From positions 1,116,001-1,180,000 of the forward strand of contig NZ_PKOJ01000001.1 in assembly GCF_002860325.1 (NCBI RefSeq): a stretch of DNA of 64,000 nt, given 5' to 3'. A model generated the notes under the pieces. That model saw only the letters and a program-made list of their open reading frames with translations, was not told the origin of the DNA and did not search any database. The position numbers and the translations under genes are program-made. Source of the stretch: Neptunicoccus cionae (lineage in GTDB: Bacteria > Pseudomonadota > Alphaproteobacteria > Rhodobacterales > Rhodobacteraceae). Shown one piece after another: positions 16,675-25,272 of the stretch (positions are counted from its first letter, which is position 1; each line of letters starts with the position of its first letter).

Positions 16675-16697
16675 TGTACACTAACAATTTGTCTACA
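16675..16697 (-). promoter_or_regulatory. Operator-like inverted repeat before the transporter/enamidase operon
   Basis: Arms TGTACACTAA (16675-16684) and TTTGTCTACA (16688-16697) match 8 of 10 positions as an inverted repeat around CAA. On the transcribed strand the first arm reads TTAGTGTACA, identical to 2063-2072 before the plus operon. It sits 54 bp upstream of the binding-protein ATG. Confidence 0.5.
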
Positions 16698-16703
16698 TTT
16701 TTT

Positions 16704-18068
16704 TTACGCTCCCTTCGCGGTGGCCAGCAGCCATAGCCCCAAAATCGTGTAGCCGACCATAAAGGTGGACAGGGGAAGCTGGCTGATCAGAATGGCGCGT
16801 CTCGTCGCAAAATAGTTGCTTGCAACGCGGTGGGACAGAAGTATGGCTAGCACATGGCCAATCACAATTGCTGCTGCTTGGGACAGAAAAATAACCCGCA
16901 CAGTGGCCGTTGTGTTGAAAAAGCCGGTGGTCACAAAAAACGGGCCGAGATTAAGGTAATCCGCCCCTTTGCCCAGCGGGTTGGACAGCGCAACCAGCGT
17001 GTGCTGCGCGTCCACCAGAAAGCCGGGTAAAAAATGGGCAAAGTGATAGGCCAGCGCAATCGGCAGGATGGTCAATGCTTGCTGGCGAAACAGATTTCCG
17101 GTTTGCCCCTTTGGCGCCGTCATCCGCACGCAGAGATAAAAAAGCAGACAAAGACAGAGATTTGTGATGATTAACCCGCTAAGGGTTTCTTTTACAATGG
17201 CCGATCTGCCCGGAAATTCCAGCGGGTTTACGCCAAGTTGGACCAGCCAAAAGAAGGTCTCGTTCAAACCGTCAAAAGTTCCGGTGCCAAGCAGGAGCAG
17301 CGCGAAAATTGCATGTGAGAGACTTGGGGTAGCGGCCGTTGTGATACGCCAGCCGGGTGTGCCGATGTAAAGCGCGGAGTCTCTTTTGAAGGGCGAGATT
17401 TTGGCGATCAATCCTATAAATACAGTCAGAAACTCCCCACGCTGTAACCAGTTTTGTGCGCCAAAGAGCATCATCATCACGAAGGTAAACATCCAGTAAA
17501 GGCTGGCAAGAATTGCCAGAACCCGCGGATCAGTGGCGTTTACACTGGCGATGCCAAACCCGTTGAATGCCATCAGCAACAGAACCGCAGGCCAGCATCC
17601 TAACCGGTCTGGCAGTTTGAATGGCGGAGTCGGATCAGGACCGGAGAGCAGGCGAAAAAGCCCACTCCACGGGTTCAACCAAGCCCAAAGATTGCCGAAC
17701 AGGCCGCAAAGGACCACCAGTGCAATCCAGACAACAGTCCAAAGCCCCAATGTCATCAGATTGTCGAGCGGATCGTAAGGCCCGAACAATCCGAGCCAGA
17801 CAAAGGCGAAAAACATCCCAGTAGAGATCAGGCTCGGACCCGCAAACCATGGGGCAGGCACTGCGAAAAGGCGACGGGCGCGGAACAGGCGGTGCAAGCT
17901 GTCATGTTCCATCAACGCTGCGAGTCCCACGGTTGCCGCAACCACCAAGCCACCGGAAACGATATAGATTTCAGTGGGCAACAGCAGCACCAGACCCTGC
18001 TGGCCAGCGTGGGCAAAGGCGGCGGCGGGCGCCAACAAAAGGACAAATGACAGCCAGGTCTTGTGCAT
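16704..18068 (-). CDS. Polytopic membrane protein of unknown function
   Basis: A 454-residue protein with a cleavable-looking N-terminus (LLLAPAAAFAHAG) followed by about ten hydrophobic segments. Tryptophan-rich loops such as LWAWLNPWSGLFRL and FGAQNWLQRGEF stand out, as do several conserved-looking histidines (AYHFAHFLPGF). The overall plan (AHA-ending signal, N-out, repeated W/G-rich helices) recalls the poorly characterised membrane proteins sometimes annotated 'fenitrothion hydrolase', but I cannot confirm homology. It is divergent from the FAD oxidoreductase gene and ends just beyond the operator of the transporter operon. No function is assigned. Confidence 0.65.
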   Translation of the reverse strand: MHKTWLSFVLLLAPAAAFAHAGQQGLVLLLPTEIYIVSGGLVVAATVGLAALMEHDSLHRLFRARRLFAVPAPWFAGPSLISTGMFFAFVWLGLFGPYDPLDNLMTLGLWTVVWIALVVLCGLFGNLWAWLNPWSGLFRLLSGPDPTPPFKLPDRLGCWPAVLLLMAFNGFGIASVNATDPRVLAILASLYWMFTFVMMMLFGAQNWLQRGEFLTVFIGLIAKISPFKRDSALYIGTPGWRITTAATPSLSHAIFALLLLGTGTFDGLNETFFWLVQLGVNPLEFPGRSAIVKETLSGLIITNLCLCLLFYLCVRMTAPKGQTGNLFRQQALTILPIALAYHFAHFLPGFLVDAQHTLVALSNPLGKGADYLNLGPFFVTTGFFNTTATVRVIFLSQAAAIVIGHVLAILLSHRVASNYFATRRAILISQLPLSTFMVGYTILGLWLLATAKGA

Positions 18069-18176
18069 GTGGGGACGTTAGAAAACTATTTCGGGTTTGA
18101 ACAGCTATAGTCTGGGCTTGTGTCACTGCCAGCCCCAAGCTACGCCTTTGTAATCGGAACAGGGAAGGGAACTGGC

Positions 18177-19403
18177 ATGGCTGCGGGCATCTATCCGAAA
18201 ACTCCAAAATACGATTCTTACGATGTGGTCATTGTAGGCGGCGCGATCTACGGCGCTTCTATTTCATGGTGGCTGACAGAAATGTCAGGATTTGACGGGC
18301 GTATTCTGGTGGTAGAGCGGGATGCGAGCTATGAGTTTTGTTCGACTGTTCACACAAACAGCTGTATGCGGCAGCAATTCAGTCGCGCCATAAATATTCA
18401 CGTATCACAGTTTGGTGCGGAATTTGTGAATAATTTCAATGCATTCATGGGCGGTGATGATCGTGTGCCTGATCTGGTGCTGCAAAATTTCGGGTATCTT
18501 TACCTTGCCGATACGCCGGAATTTGCACAGACATTGCAAGATGTACAACGTCTTCAAGCCCAAGAGGGCGCGGGAACGCGGCATATGTCTGTGGCGGAAC
18601 TGGCGGCAGAATATCCGTTTTACCAACTCGACGATATCATTGCCGCGAACCATAACAGACTGAACGAAGGCTATTTCGACGGCGGCACAATGTTTGACTG
18701 GTGGAAGAAATCCGGTCGCGAGCGGGGCGTCGAATACATCGAAAACGAGGTGGTCGCGTTGGGCTGTTCTGTCGCAGGGGATCGTGTGGAATCCGTGACC
18801 CTGAAGTCGGGGGAGGTCGTGTCCTGCGGAACCGTTGTGAACGCATCCGGCCCGCGCGCAGCGCAGACGGCGGCAATGGCGGGCATTGACCTTCCGGTAG
18901 AGCCGCGCAAACGCTACACTTACATCTTTGCCGCAGAACAACCGCTTGATCGCGATCTGCCGCTCACGATTGATCCCAGCGGCGTGCATTTCCGCACCGA
19001 CGGGAAATACTATATGGCCGGGTGCCCGCCGGAACCCGAAGATGACATTGCTGTCGCGCCGGATGACTTTATTGCTGATCACGGTTTGTGGGAAAACAAG
19101 GTCTGGCCTGCTATTGCCAACCGCGTTCCCCAGTTCGAGGCGATCAAACTGGTGAACAGTTGGGTGGGGCATTACGCCTATAACACGCTGGACCAGAATG
19201 CAGTGGTCGGGCGGCACCCCCGCGTCGGGAATTTTGTATTTGCCAACGGATTTTCCGGCCATGGTTTGCAACAATCCCCCGCACTCGGGCGGGGCGTGGC
19301 CGAACTGATTACCTACGGGGAATACCGCTCGCTCGATCTGTCACATTTCGGGTTTGACCGGATTGAAAACAATGAAAGCTTTGACGAAAAAGCGGTGATT
19401 TAA
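18177..19403 (+). CDS. FAD-dependent oxidoreductase (DAO/glycine-sarcosine oxidase family)
   Basis: A 408-residue flavoenzyme. The Rossmann motif YDVVIVGGAIYGASISWWL lies near residue 14 and ILVVERD ends the second strand. HTNSCMRQQFS lies where this family binds FAD, and VGNFVFANGFSGHGLQQSP is the C-terminal FAD-contact block. ATG 18177 follows AGGGA at a good distance; a GTG at 18120 would add 19 unconserved residues. It probably oxidises an amino acid or other amine in the cytoplasm. It is followed 75 bp later by a uronate-dehydrogenase-like gene on the same strand. The substrate cannot be read from sequence. Confidence 0.8.
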   Translation: MAAGIYPKTPKYDSYDVVIVGGAIYGASISWWLTEMSGFDGRILVVERDASYEFCSTVHTNSCMRQQFSRAINIHVSQFGAEFVNNFNAFMGGDDRVPDLVLQNFGYLYLADTPEFAQTLQDVQRLQAQEGAGTRHMSVAELAAEYPFYQLDDIIAANHNRLNEGYFDGGTMFDWWKKSGRERGVEYIENEVVALGCSVAGDRVESVTLKSGEVVSCGTVVNASGPRAAQTAAMAGIDLPVEPRKRYTYIFAAEQPLDRDLPLTIDPSGVHFRTDGKYYMAGCPPEPEDDIAVAPDDFIADHGLWENKVWPAIANRVPQFEAIKLVNSWVGHYAYNTLDQNAVVGRHPRVGNFVFANGFSGHGLQQSPALGRGVAELITYGEYRSLDLSHFGFDRIENNESFDEKAVI

Positions 19404-19478
19404 ACCGCTGACGCCGCAACGCGACTCGCCCGTTGTGGCGAATGAGCCGACTAAAAGAATGAAAGTTACGAGGATAAC

Positions 19479-20318
19479 ATGCTGAAAAAACTGGTTTTAA
19501 CGGGTGCTGCGGGACGGCTCGGGTCTTATCTGCGAGAGCCGCTGTCAAAGATGTGCGAAGAACTGGTGTCTACGGACATCGCTGAAGGTGTGGGCAATCT
19601 TTATGGCAACGAGCGGTTTGTTCGTGCTGATATTTCCAAATTTGAAGACGTGGAACCGCTGATGGAAGGGGCCGATATGGTCATCCATTTCGGCGCCATT
19701 GTGGATGAAGTTCCCTTTGAGGAGATTTGGGGGCCGAATTTTGTGGGTTCTTACAACGTTTGGGAGGCCGGCTACCGGCACGGTGTGCGCCGCATCGTAT
19801 ATGCAAGTTCGATCCACGCGGTCGGGATGCATCATTCCCGCGACAATATTGGCGTGGATGCGCCTCATCGTCCTGACACTTTTTACGGTCTGGCCAAATG
19901 CTTTACCGAAGATCTGGGGCGGATGTATTGGGAAAAACGCCAGATGGAATCGGTTCACCTGCGGATTCTTTCGGCGGCACAAGTCACCGGCGCACGGGCG
20001 TTGGGCACTTGGTTGTCTTATGACGATCTGATCCAACTCGTCACCCGCGCCATTGAGACACCGGTTGTGGAGTGGAGCGTGATCTACGGCGTGTCAAACA
20101 ATGACCGTGCACCTGTGGACAACACAAAGGCGCGGCATTTGGGGTATAAGCCGAAGGATAATGCGGAAGTGTTTGCGGAAGAAATCCTCAAAGATGCACC
20201 GCCAATGGATCCAACCGATGTGGGCCATTCCAGATTGGGCGGGCCTTTTGCATCGGTTGAGCTGGGGCAAAGCGGCTTGGCGAGTATGGACATTGTAGAC
20301 GACAAAAAGATCACCTGA
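19479..20318 (+). CDS. NAD-dependent epimerase/dehydratase family protein, uronate dehydrogenase-like
   Basis: A 279-residue short-chain dehydrogenase of the extended type. It has LVLTGAAGRLGSYLRE (NAD site), VYASSIHAVG (catalytic serine strand), TFYGLAKCFTEDLGRMYWEK (YxxxK active site) and WSVIYGVSNNDRAPVDN. Length and pattern match bacterial uronate dehydrogenases (Udh), which oxidise galacturonate or glucuronate to lactones, including the GYKPKDNAE stretch. Other sugar-acid epimerases are not excluded. AGGA lies before the ATG, and a strong terminator follows the stop. Confidence 0.72.
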   Translation: MLKKLVLTGAAGRLGSYLREPLSKMCEELVSTDIAEGVGNLYGNERFVRADISKFEDVEPLMEGADMVIHFGAIVDEVPFEEIWGPNFVGSYNVWEAGYRHGVRRIVYASSIHAVGMHHSRDNIGVDAPHRPDTFYGLAKCFTEDLGRMYWEKRQMESVHLRILSAAQVTGARALGTWLSYDDLIQLVTRAIETPVVEWSVIYGVSNNDRAPVDNTKARHLGYKPKDNAEVFAEEILKDAPPMDPTDVGHSRLGGPFASVELGQSGLASMDIVDDKKIT

Positions 20319-20357
20319 TCAGCACAGATCCGCAATTCATATTAAATTGATCAGTAA

Positions 20358-20387
20358 GGGCGGTGCCATTGGCGCCGCCCTGTTTTT
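20358..20387. terminator. Rho-independent terminator after the Udh-like gene
   Basis: GGGCGGTGCC (20358-20367), an ATT loop and GGCGCCGCCC (20371-20380) form a 10-bp stem with one G-U pair, followed by TGTTTTT. It ends transcription of the Udh-like gene and lies before the convergent lectin-domain gene. Confidence 0.85.
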
Positions 20388-20439
20388 CCGAGCAGATTAA
20401 TCACCCTGATTATTTTGCGGCATCGCATCAAGCGCCTTA

Positions 20440-20889
20440 TCAACCAGCGCCAAGAGCCTGCCAGCGGATCGTACAGCGCGCTATTTTTGTATCCCCCCAA
20501 GTGTGGATCGCGATGCGAAAGCCTTGTTGGCCGGCTCTGTCCACCTCCAGCCGGTAACGCAAATTCTGTGCCTTGGAACAATCAAAACTGCTCAGGCTGC
20601 ATGAAACCCCCGGTGTGCCGCAAAAAGGGTGCTGAAACACGATCATTCTGGAAACCGATCGCTCTCCGTGGCCCGTCCACATGAAATCGTTGGGATCTAC
20701 GTGGTTGAAAAGTTCCTGTTCGCCAGAAACCAGAACCATACCAGCGGGCAGGTGCAAAACCGTTTGGCGATAGGATTGTTTGAAAACATCAAACTGATGC
20801 GCTTCCTCGCAGATGGGGTCGCGCTTATTTTTGACCGGTGAAGCCACAAGTGAAGGCGGTTCTACAATCTGGTCGCTCTCAAAAAGCAT
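20440..20889 (-). CDS. H-type lectin domain protein
   Basis: A 149-residue protein whose last ~70 residues fit the H-type lectin domain (PF09458): a RMIVFQHPFCGTPGVSCSLS strand pair, the RYRLEVDRAGQQGFRIAIHT core and TWGDTKIARCTIRWQALG at the C-terminus. The first 40 residues are charged with no signal peptide, so the protein is either cytoplasmic or exported by another route. ATG 20889 follows GAGAGG; a TTG at 20904 is less likely. The domain is known from snail agglutinins and discoidins and binds sugars such as GalNAc. The role in this bacterium is unknown. Confidence 0.65.
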   Translation of the reverse strand: MLFESDQIVEPPSLVASPVKNKRDPICEEAHQFDVFKQSYRQTVLHLPAGMVLVSGEQELFNHVDPNDFMWTGHGERSVSRMIVFQHPFCGTPGVSCSLSSFDCSKAQNLRYRLEVDRAGQQGFRIAIHTWGDTKIARCTIRWQALGAG

Positions 20890-21070
20890 GGTTCCTCTCG
20901 CCAAACAGGGTTGAACATGCGGGCATCGGTCCGCAGCGGTTAAGAGGAGGTTAGACGCGCGATTACTAACAAACGTTTACTGCTACAGAACCGGCAGAAC
21001 GAAAGCGCGTGCAATTTGAACCAATTCGTCAGGGTTTCAGGTTTGCACTGTCGGTTATTAAGAAAAAAGG

Positions 21071-21156
21071 TGGTGCGGGCGGGGGGACTCGAACCCCCAC
21101 GGCACAAAGGCCCACAGATTTTAAGTCTGTTATGTCTACCATTCCATCACGCCCGC
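21071..21156 (-). tRNA. tRNA-Leu (TAA anticodon)
   Basis: On the minus strand the 7-bp acceptor GCGGGCG/CGCCCGC closes an 86-nt class II tRNA with a long variable arm, the anticodon loop ACTTAAAAT (anticodon TAA), a GGTTCGAGTCC T-loop and an encoded CCA (complement at 21071-21073). Confidence 0.95.
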
Positions 21157-21224
21157 AACCGGCTGACTGGAGGCGCACAATTGCGGTTTGAGCCGCGATT
21201 GTAAAGCGCCTCCGTTCGCGGTTT

Positions 21225-22151
21225 TCAGAAAAAATTGTTTCCCATGCGGGGACGCAGGCGGGAGGCCATCTCGGCCCCGATCTCTGCGGCTTCGGTACGC
21301 GCACCAGAGAGGGTCTCTGTCAGGCTTTCGCTGCCGTCGGGACGCAATACCTCACCGCGCAGGGTAATCCGGTCGCCGTCGAGCAGGGCCAGCCCCGCAA
21401 TCGGCGTCTGGCAGGATCCGTCGAGCCCGCGCAGCAAGGCACGTTCCGCGAACAGGCGGGTTTGTGTGTCGGCATCATTGATCAGGGCCAGCGCAGCGGC
21501 GGCGGACTCGTCATCCTTGCGCCGTTCGATCCCGATGGCACCCTGCGCGATGGCGGGCAGCATGTCGTCGGGTGAAATCGGTGTGGCGGTGTCTGCTGGC
21601 ATGTCCAGCCGTTTCAATCCGGCCATTGCCAGAAAGGTTGCCTGCGCCACCCCTTCGGAAAGTTTCCGCAGCCGTGTTTGCACGTTGCCACGAAATTCAA
21701 CCACTTGAAGGTCGGGCCTGCGGTGTTGCAATTGCGCGCGCCGCCGCAAGGACGATGTGCCGACAACCGCACCGTGTGGCAGTTCTGCGATCCCTGTCAC
21801 ACTGGGGGACAGGAATCCGTCCCGCACATCTTCACGGGGCAGGATACAGTCGATCACCAGACCGTCAGGCAGGTCGACAGGCATATCCTTCATGGAATGC
21901 ACTGCGATGTCGATTGTACCGTCCAGCATCGCTTCTTCGATTTCCTTTGTAAACAAACCCTTGCCGCCGATCTCGCTCAGGGCGCGATCCTGTACGCGGT
22001 CGCCCGTGGTTTTGATCGCATGAATCCTGAAAGCAGATTCGGGAAGGTCCAGCGCGGCCATCAGCCTGTCGCGGGTTTCATAGGCTTGCGCCAGCGCCAG
22101 AGGAGAGCCTCTGGTGCCAATGTTCATCGGTGTATCAGCAGAATAGGTCAT
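21225..22151 (-). CDS. hemC: Porphobilinogen deaminase (hydroxymethylbilane synthase)
   Basis: Cytoplasmic enzyme (308 aa) that joins four porphobilinogen units in haem and cobalamin synthesis. It has [14 protein letters not shown] at the N-terminus, [25 protein letters not shown], the [15 protein letters not shown] stretch and the cofactor cysteine in [13 protein letters not shown] use the ATG at 22151; ATG 22127 is possible and the frame upstream to 22283 belongs to the divergent hemE. It shares a 115-bp divergent promoter region with hemE, so the two tetrapyrrole genes may be co-regulated. Confidence 0.95.
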   Translation of the reverse strand: MTYSADTPMNIGTRGSPLALAQAYETRDRLMAALDLPESAFRIHAIKTTGDRVQDRALSEIGGKGLFTKEIEEAMLDGTIDIAVHSMKDMPVDLPDGLVIDCILPREDVRDGFLSPSVTGIAELPHGAVVGTSSLRRRAQLQHRRPDLQVVEFRGNVQTRLRKLSEGVAQATFLAMAGLKRLDMPADTATPISPDDMLPAIAQGAIGIERRKDDESAAAALALINDADTQTRLFAERALLRGLDGSCQTPIAGLALLDGDRITLRGEVLRPDGSESLTETLSGARTEAAEIGAEMASRLRPRMGNNFF

Positions 22152-22266
22152 AGGTTGCGGTTTAAGGCCGCGATCCCCTATAAGCAAACGGGAAAATGTC
22201 GCGGACGGGTTCCCCCGAAGGCGGTGGCGGGATATAGCGGGCCGAGTTTGCACGAAAGGCTGCGCG

Positions 22267-23307
22267 ATGAAAACCGAAGACAAGCTGCTGTTGCGCGCAT
22301 TGCGCGGAGAAACCCTGCCAGTGCCCCCGATCTGGATGATGCGTCAGGCGGGCCGCTACCTGCCCGAATACAAGGCCACACGCGCCGAAGCGGGTGATTT
22401 CCTGTCCCTGTGTTACAATCCTGATCTGGCCACAGAAGTGACCCTGCAACCGATCCGCCGGTTCGGGTTCGATGCTGCAATCCTGTTCGCCGATATTCTG
22501 CTGGTGCCGCAGGCGCTGGGGGCGGATTTGTGGTTTGTCACTGGTGAAGGTCCGCGTCTGTCGACTGTCACAACGAAAGCCGATTTCGCCAAGCTGGGTC
22601 CGGCAGAGGATATTCACGAAACCCTGTCGCCGATCTATCAAACCATCCGCAACCTGCGTGAGAGCCTGCCAGCAGAGGTTCCGCTGATCGGTTTTGCAGG
22701 TTCGCCCTGGACCGTAGCAACCTATATGACTGCAGGGCAGGGCACGCCCGATCAGGGACCGGCCCATGCGCTGATGAAAGAAGATACAGCCTTGTTTGAA
22801 AAGCTGATTGATCGGATCACCGAAGCCACGATCCACTACCTGTCCAAACAGGTTGAGGCCGGCGCGGAAGTGGTGAAGCTGTTTGACAGCTGGGCCGGAT
22901 CGCTCGACGGGTTGTCTTATGCGAAATATTGCATCCGCCCCACGGCCAAAATCGTTTCCCGCCTGCGTGAACGCTGGCCCGATCTGGCCATCATCGGTTT
23001 CCCGCGCGGAGCGACACCGGACGGTTACGCCGCTTATGCGAAACACACAGAGGTAGACGGTCTGGCTATCGGCAGCGAAACAGACGCCGCTTGGGCGGTA
23101 GAAAACCTGCAACCCTTTGTTTGTGTTCAGGGCAATCTGGATCAGGGGCTTCTTGTGGAAGGCGGCCCGCGTCTGGTCTCCGAAACCAAGCGGATCGTCA
23201 AAGCTTTCTCTGGTGGGCCCCATATCTTCAACCTTGGTCACGGGATCACACCGGACGCAGATCCGGACAACGTCAAACGCATGATTGATGCGGTCCGCGA
23301 AGGCTGA
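22267..23307 (+). CDS. hemE: Uroporphyrinogen decarboxylase
   Basis: A 346-residue enzyme that removes four carboxyl groups from uroporphyrinogen III to give coproporphyrinogen III. The signature [16 protein letters not shown] lies near residue 20. Also seen are [19 protein letters not shown] with the active-site aspartate, [24 protein letters not shown] and [15 protein letters not shown] at the C-terminus. Length is normal. It is divergent from hemC. Confidence 0.96.
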   Translation: MKTEDKLLLRALRGETLPVPPIWMMRQAGRYLPEYKATRAEAGDFLSLCYNPDLATEVTLQPIRRFGFDAAILFADILLVPQALGADLWFVTGEGPRLSTVTTKADFAKLGPAEDIHETLSPIYQTIRNLRESLPAEVPLIGFAGSPWTVATYMTAGQGTPDQGPAHALMKEDTALFEKLIDRITEATIHYLSKQVEAGAEVVKLFDSWAGSLDGLSYAKYCIRPTAKIVSRLRERWPDLAIIGFPRGATPDGYAAYAKHTEVDGLAIGSETDAAWAVENLQPFVCVQGNLDQGLLVEGGPRLVSETKRIVKAFSGGPHIFNLGHGITPDADPDNVKRMIDAVREG

Positions 23308-23319
23308 AACCGTTAAATT

Positions 23320-23353
23320 CCCCTTGCCGGACGCCTAATCGGTCGGCAGGGGG
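23320..23353 (+). terminator. Stem-loop after hemE
   Basis: CCCCTTGCCG (23320-23329) pairs with CGGCAGGGGG (23344-23353) with one G-U pair. It begins 13 bp after the stop, but no T-run follows, so intrinsic termination is uncertain. Confidence 0.4.
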
Positions 23354-23496
23354 TGCCCGAATGAGGGCAGAACTGCCGCAACACAGGGCAAAGCCTGTCT
23401 GCCGGATCAGTTTGATCTTTCCAGCCCCTTCTGCGTCACTATGCTTTCAAGGTAAGAAGCCACGTAAGTGCAGAGTGTTGATCAAGGCCGGAGCGG

Positions 23497-25245
23497 ATGG
23501 ACCACAAAGAAATTTTCCAGAACAAACTGAATACCTTCATCCACCAGATTTATCCTGCCGCTGACAGTGAAGTGCTGGCGCAGGAAATTATCGCAGCCTT
23601 CTGGCCGCAGGGATCCACACAACGGCCCGAGGGCCGCGCTCCGAGCAATGACCTGTGGACAGAGCAGGATGCCCTGTTGATCACCTATGGCAACTCCATT
23701 GTGGACGGTGCGCACAAGCCGCTGGACCTGCTATATGATTTCTTATTGCGCAGGATGAAAGGCGTGCTGAACGGCGTCCATATCCTGCCGTTCTTTCCCT
23801 ATACGTCTGACGACGGTTTTGCTGTGTCCGATTTTCGCGCGGTGAACCCGCAACTCGGGGACTGGGCTGACATTAACCGCATCGGAGAGAGCTTCTCTCT
23901 GATGTCCGATCTTGTTTTGAACCATGTGTCCAGTCAGGGCCAGTGGTTCAACAGTTACCGTCAAGGGCAGGCGCCATATGACCGCTACTTCTTTGAAGCA
24001 AGCCCCGAAGATGACCTGAGCACTGTTGTGCGGCCCCGAACCACACCATTGTTGCAGGAAATCGAAACCGTCAATGGTCCGCGTCACGTCTGGTGCACCT
24101 TCAGCCACGACCAGATCGATCTGGATTTCCGTAATCCGGAAGTTCTGCTGGAATTCCTTCGGATCATCCGATTGCATGTGGACAATGGCGTGCAGATCAT
24201 CCGGCTCGATGCGGTGGCTTTCCTGTGGAAAGAGGCAGGAAGCGCCTCCATCCATCTGCCCCAGACTCATGCCATTATCAAACTGATGCGGTTGCTGTGT
24301 GATTATGCAGAAGAAACAATTATTCTACTGACCGAAACCAATGTGCCCAAAGCCGAAAACCTCAGCTATTTCGGCAACCACGACGAAGCCCACGCGATCT
24401 ACAACTTTCCTTTGCCGCCGTTGATCCTGCACGCAGTCATGTCCGGTTCTGCCCATTATCTGCGCCGCTGGCAAAGCGGTATGCCCCCTGCGCCGATGGG
24501 CTGTGCCTATCTGAATTTCACGGCCAGTCACGACGGTATTGGCATGCGTCCTGCCGAAGGGATTCTGCCAGACGAAGAACAGGCGCGCATGATTGACACG
24601 ATCAGGGACATCGGTGGCCTTATATCCATGCGCTCTCTGCCCGATGGAGGAGAGGCCCCGTATGAGATCAACACCACCTACTATGAAGCCACATCGCAAA
24701 CCTTTGAGGGCAAGGACGACTACCACTTCGATCGTTTCATCTGCACCCAGACAATTCCGATGTCGCTGGAAGGCATTCCTGCGTTTTACATCCATTCGAT
24801 GCTGGCAACACCGAATGACCATAAACAGGTTGCGCACCGCGGGATGAACCGAGCGATCAACCGCCATCGTTGGGGCTATCCCGAATTGAACGCCCGTCTT
24901 GACGATCCCAGTTCGGCGCAGTCCCGCGTGCTGACAGCCTTGTCAGAGCGGCTGCGCATTCGCGCAAAGCAGCCGGCATTCCATCCCAATGCGACCCAGT
25001 TCACCATGCCGCTCGGCGATCACGTGTTCGGCGTGTGGCGCCAGAGCCTTGACCGCCGCCAGTCGATTTTCGCGCTGCATAACGTCAGCAATAAAACCGT
25101 GTCCTTGTCCCATCTTTCGATGAACCTGATTGAGGATGTCGAGTGGGTCGACCTGTTGAGCGGTGAAACGGTCGATATGGATCAGGAAAACGTCACGCTT
25201 GCGCCGTACCAGTGCCGGTGGATCACAAACTACACAGCCGTCTGA
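23497..25245 (+). CDS. GH13_18 glycoside phosphorylase, likely glucosylglycerate phosphorylase
   Basis: A 582-residue (beta/alpha)8 enzyme of the sucrose-phosphorylase subfamily. Catalytic residues are visible: IIRLDAVAFLW (nucleophile Asp), ILLTETNVPKAENLSYF (acid/base Glu) and LNFTASHDGIGMRP (transition-state Asp). The early block LLYDFLLRRMKGVLNGVHIL and FFPYTSDDGFAVSDF are typical. It faces the gpgS/phosphatase pair across a 27-bp gap. That context points to phosphorolysis of glucosylglycerate (GGA) to glucose-1-phosphate and glycerate, as known for some GH13_18 members. Sucrose phosphorylase is the alternative. Confidence 0.78.
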   Translation: MDHKEIFQNKLNTFIHQIYPAADSEVLAQEIIAAFWPQGSTQRPEGRAPSNDLWTEQDALLITYGNSIVDGAHKPLDLLYDFLLRRMKGVLNGVHILPFFPYTSDDGFAVSDFRAVNPQLGDWADINRIGESFSLMSDLVLNHVSSQGQWFNSYRQGQAPYDRYFFEASPEDDLSTVVRPRTTPLLQEIETVNGPRHVWCTFSHDQIDLDFRNPEVLLEFLRIIRLHVDNGVQIIRLDAVAFLWKEAGSASIHLPQTHAIIKLMRLLCDYAEETIILLTETNVPKAENLSYFGNHDEAHAIYNFPLPPLILHAVMSGSAHYLRRWQSGMPPAPMGCAYLNFTASHDGIGMRPAEGILPDEEQARMIDTIRDIGGLISMRSLPDGGEAPYEINTTYYEATSQTFEGKDDYHFDRFICTQTIPMSLEGIPAFYIHSMLATPNDHKQVAHRGMNRAINRHRWGYPELNARLDDPSSAQSRVLTALSERLRIRAKQPAFHPNATQFTMPLGDHVFGVWRQSLDRRQSIFALHNVSNKTVSLSHLSMNLIEDVEWVDLLSGETVDMDQENVTLAPYQCRWITNYTAV

Positions 25246-25272
25246 CGGGTTCTAGCCGCTAGACGGGCGGGA

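Noticed and set aside
21009-21204. Short plus-strand frames with translations like VRAGGLEPP over tRNA-Leu
   Set aside because: These frames read the complement of the tRNA T-arm and acceptor; such peptides are a known artefact of tRNA genes.
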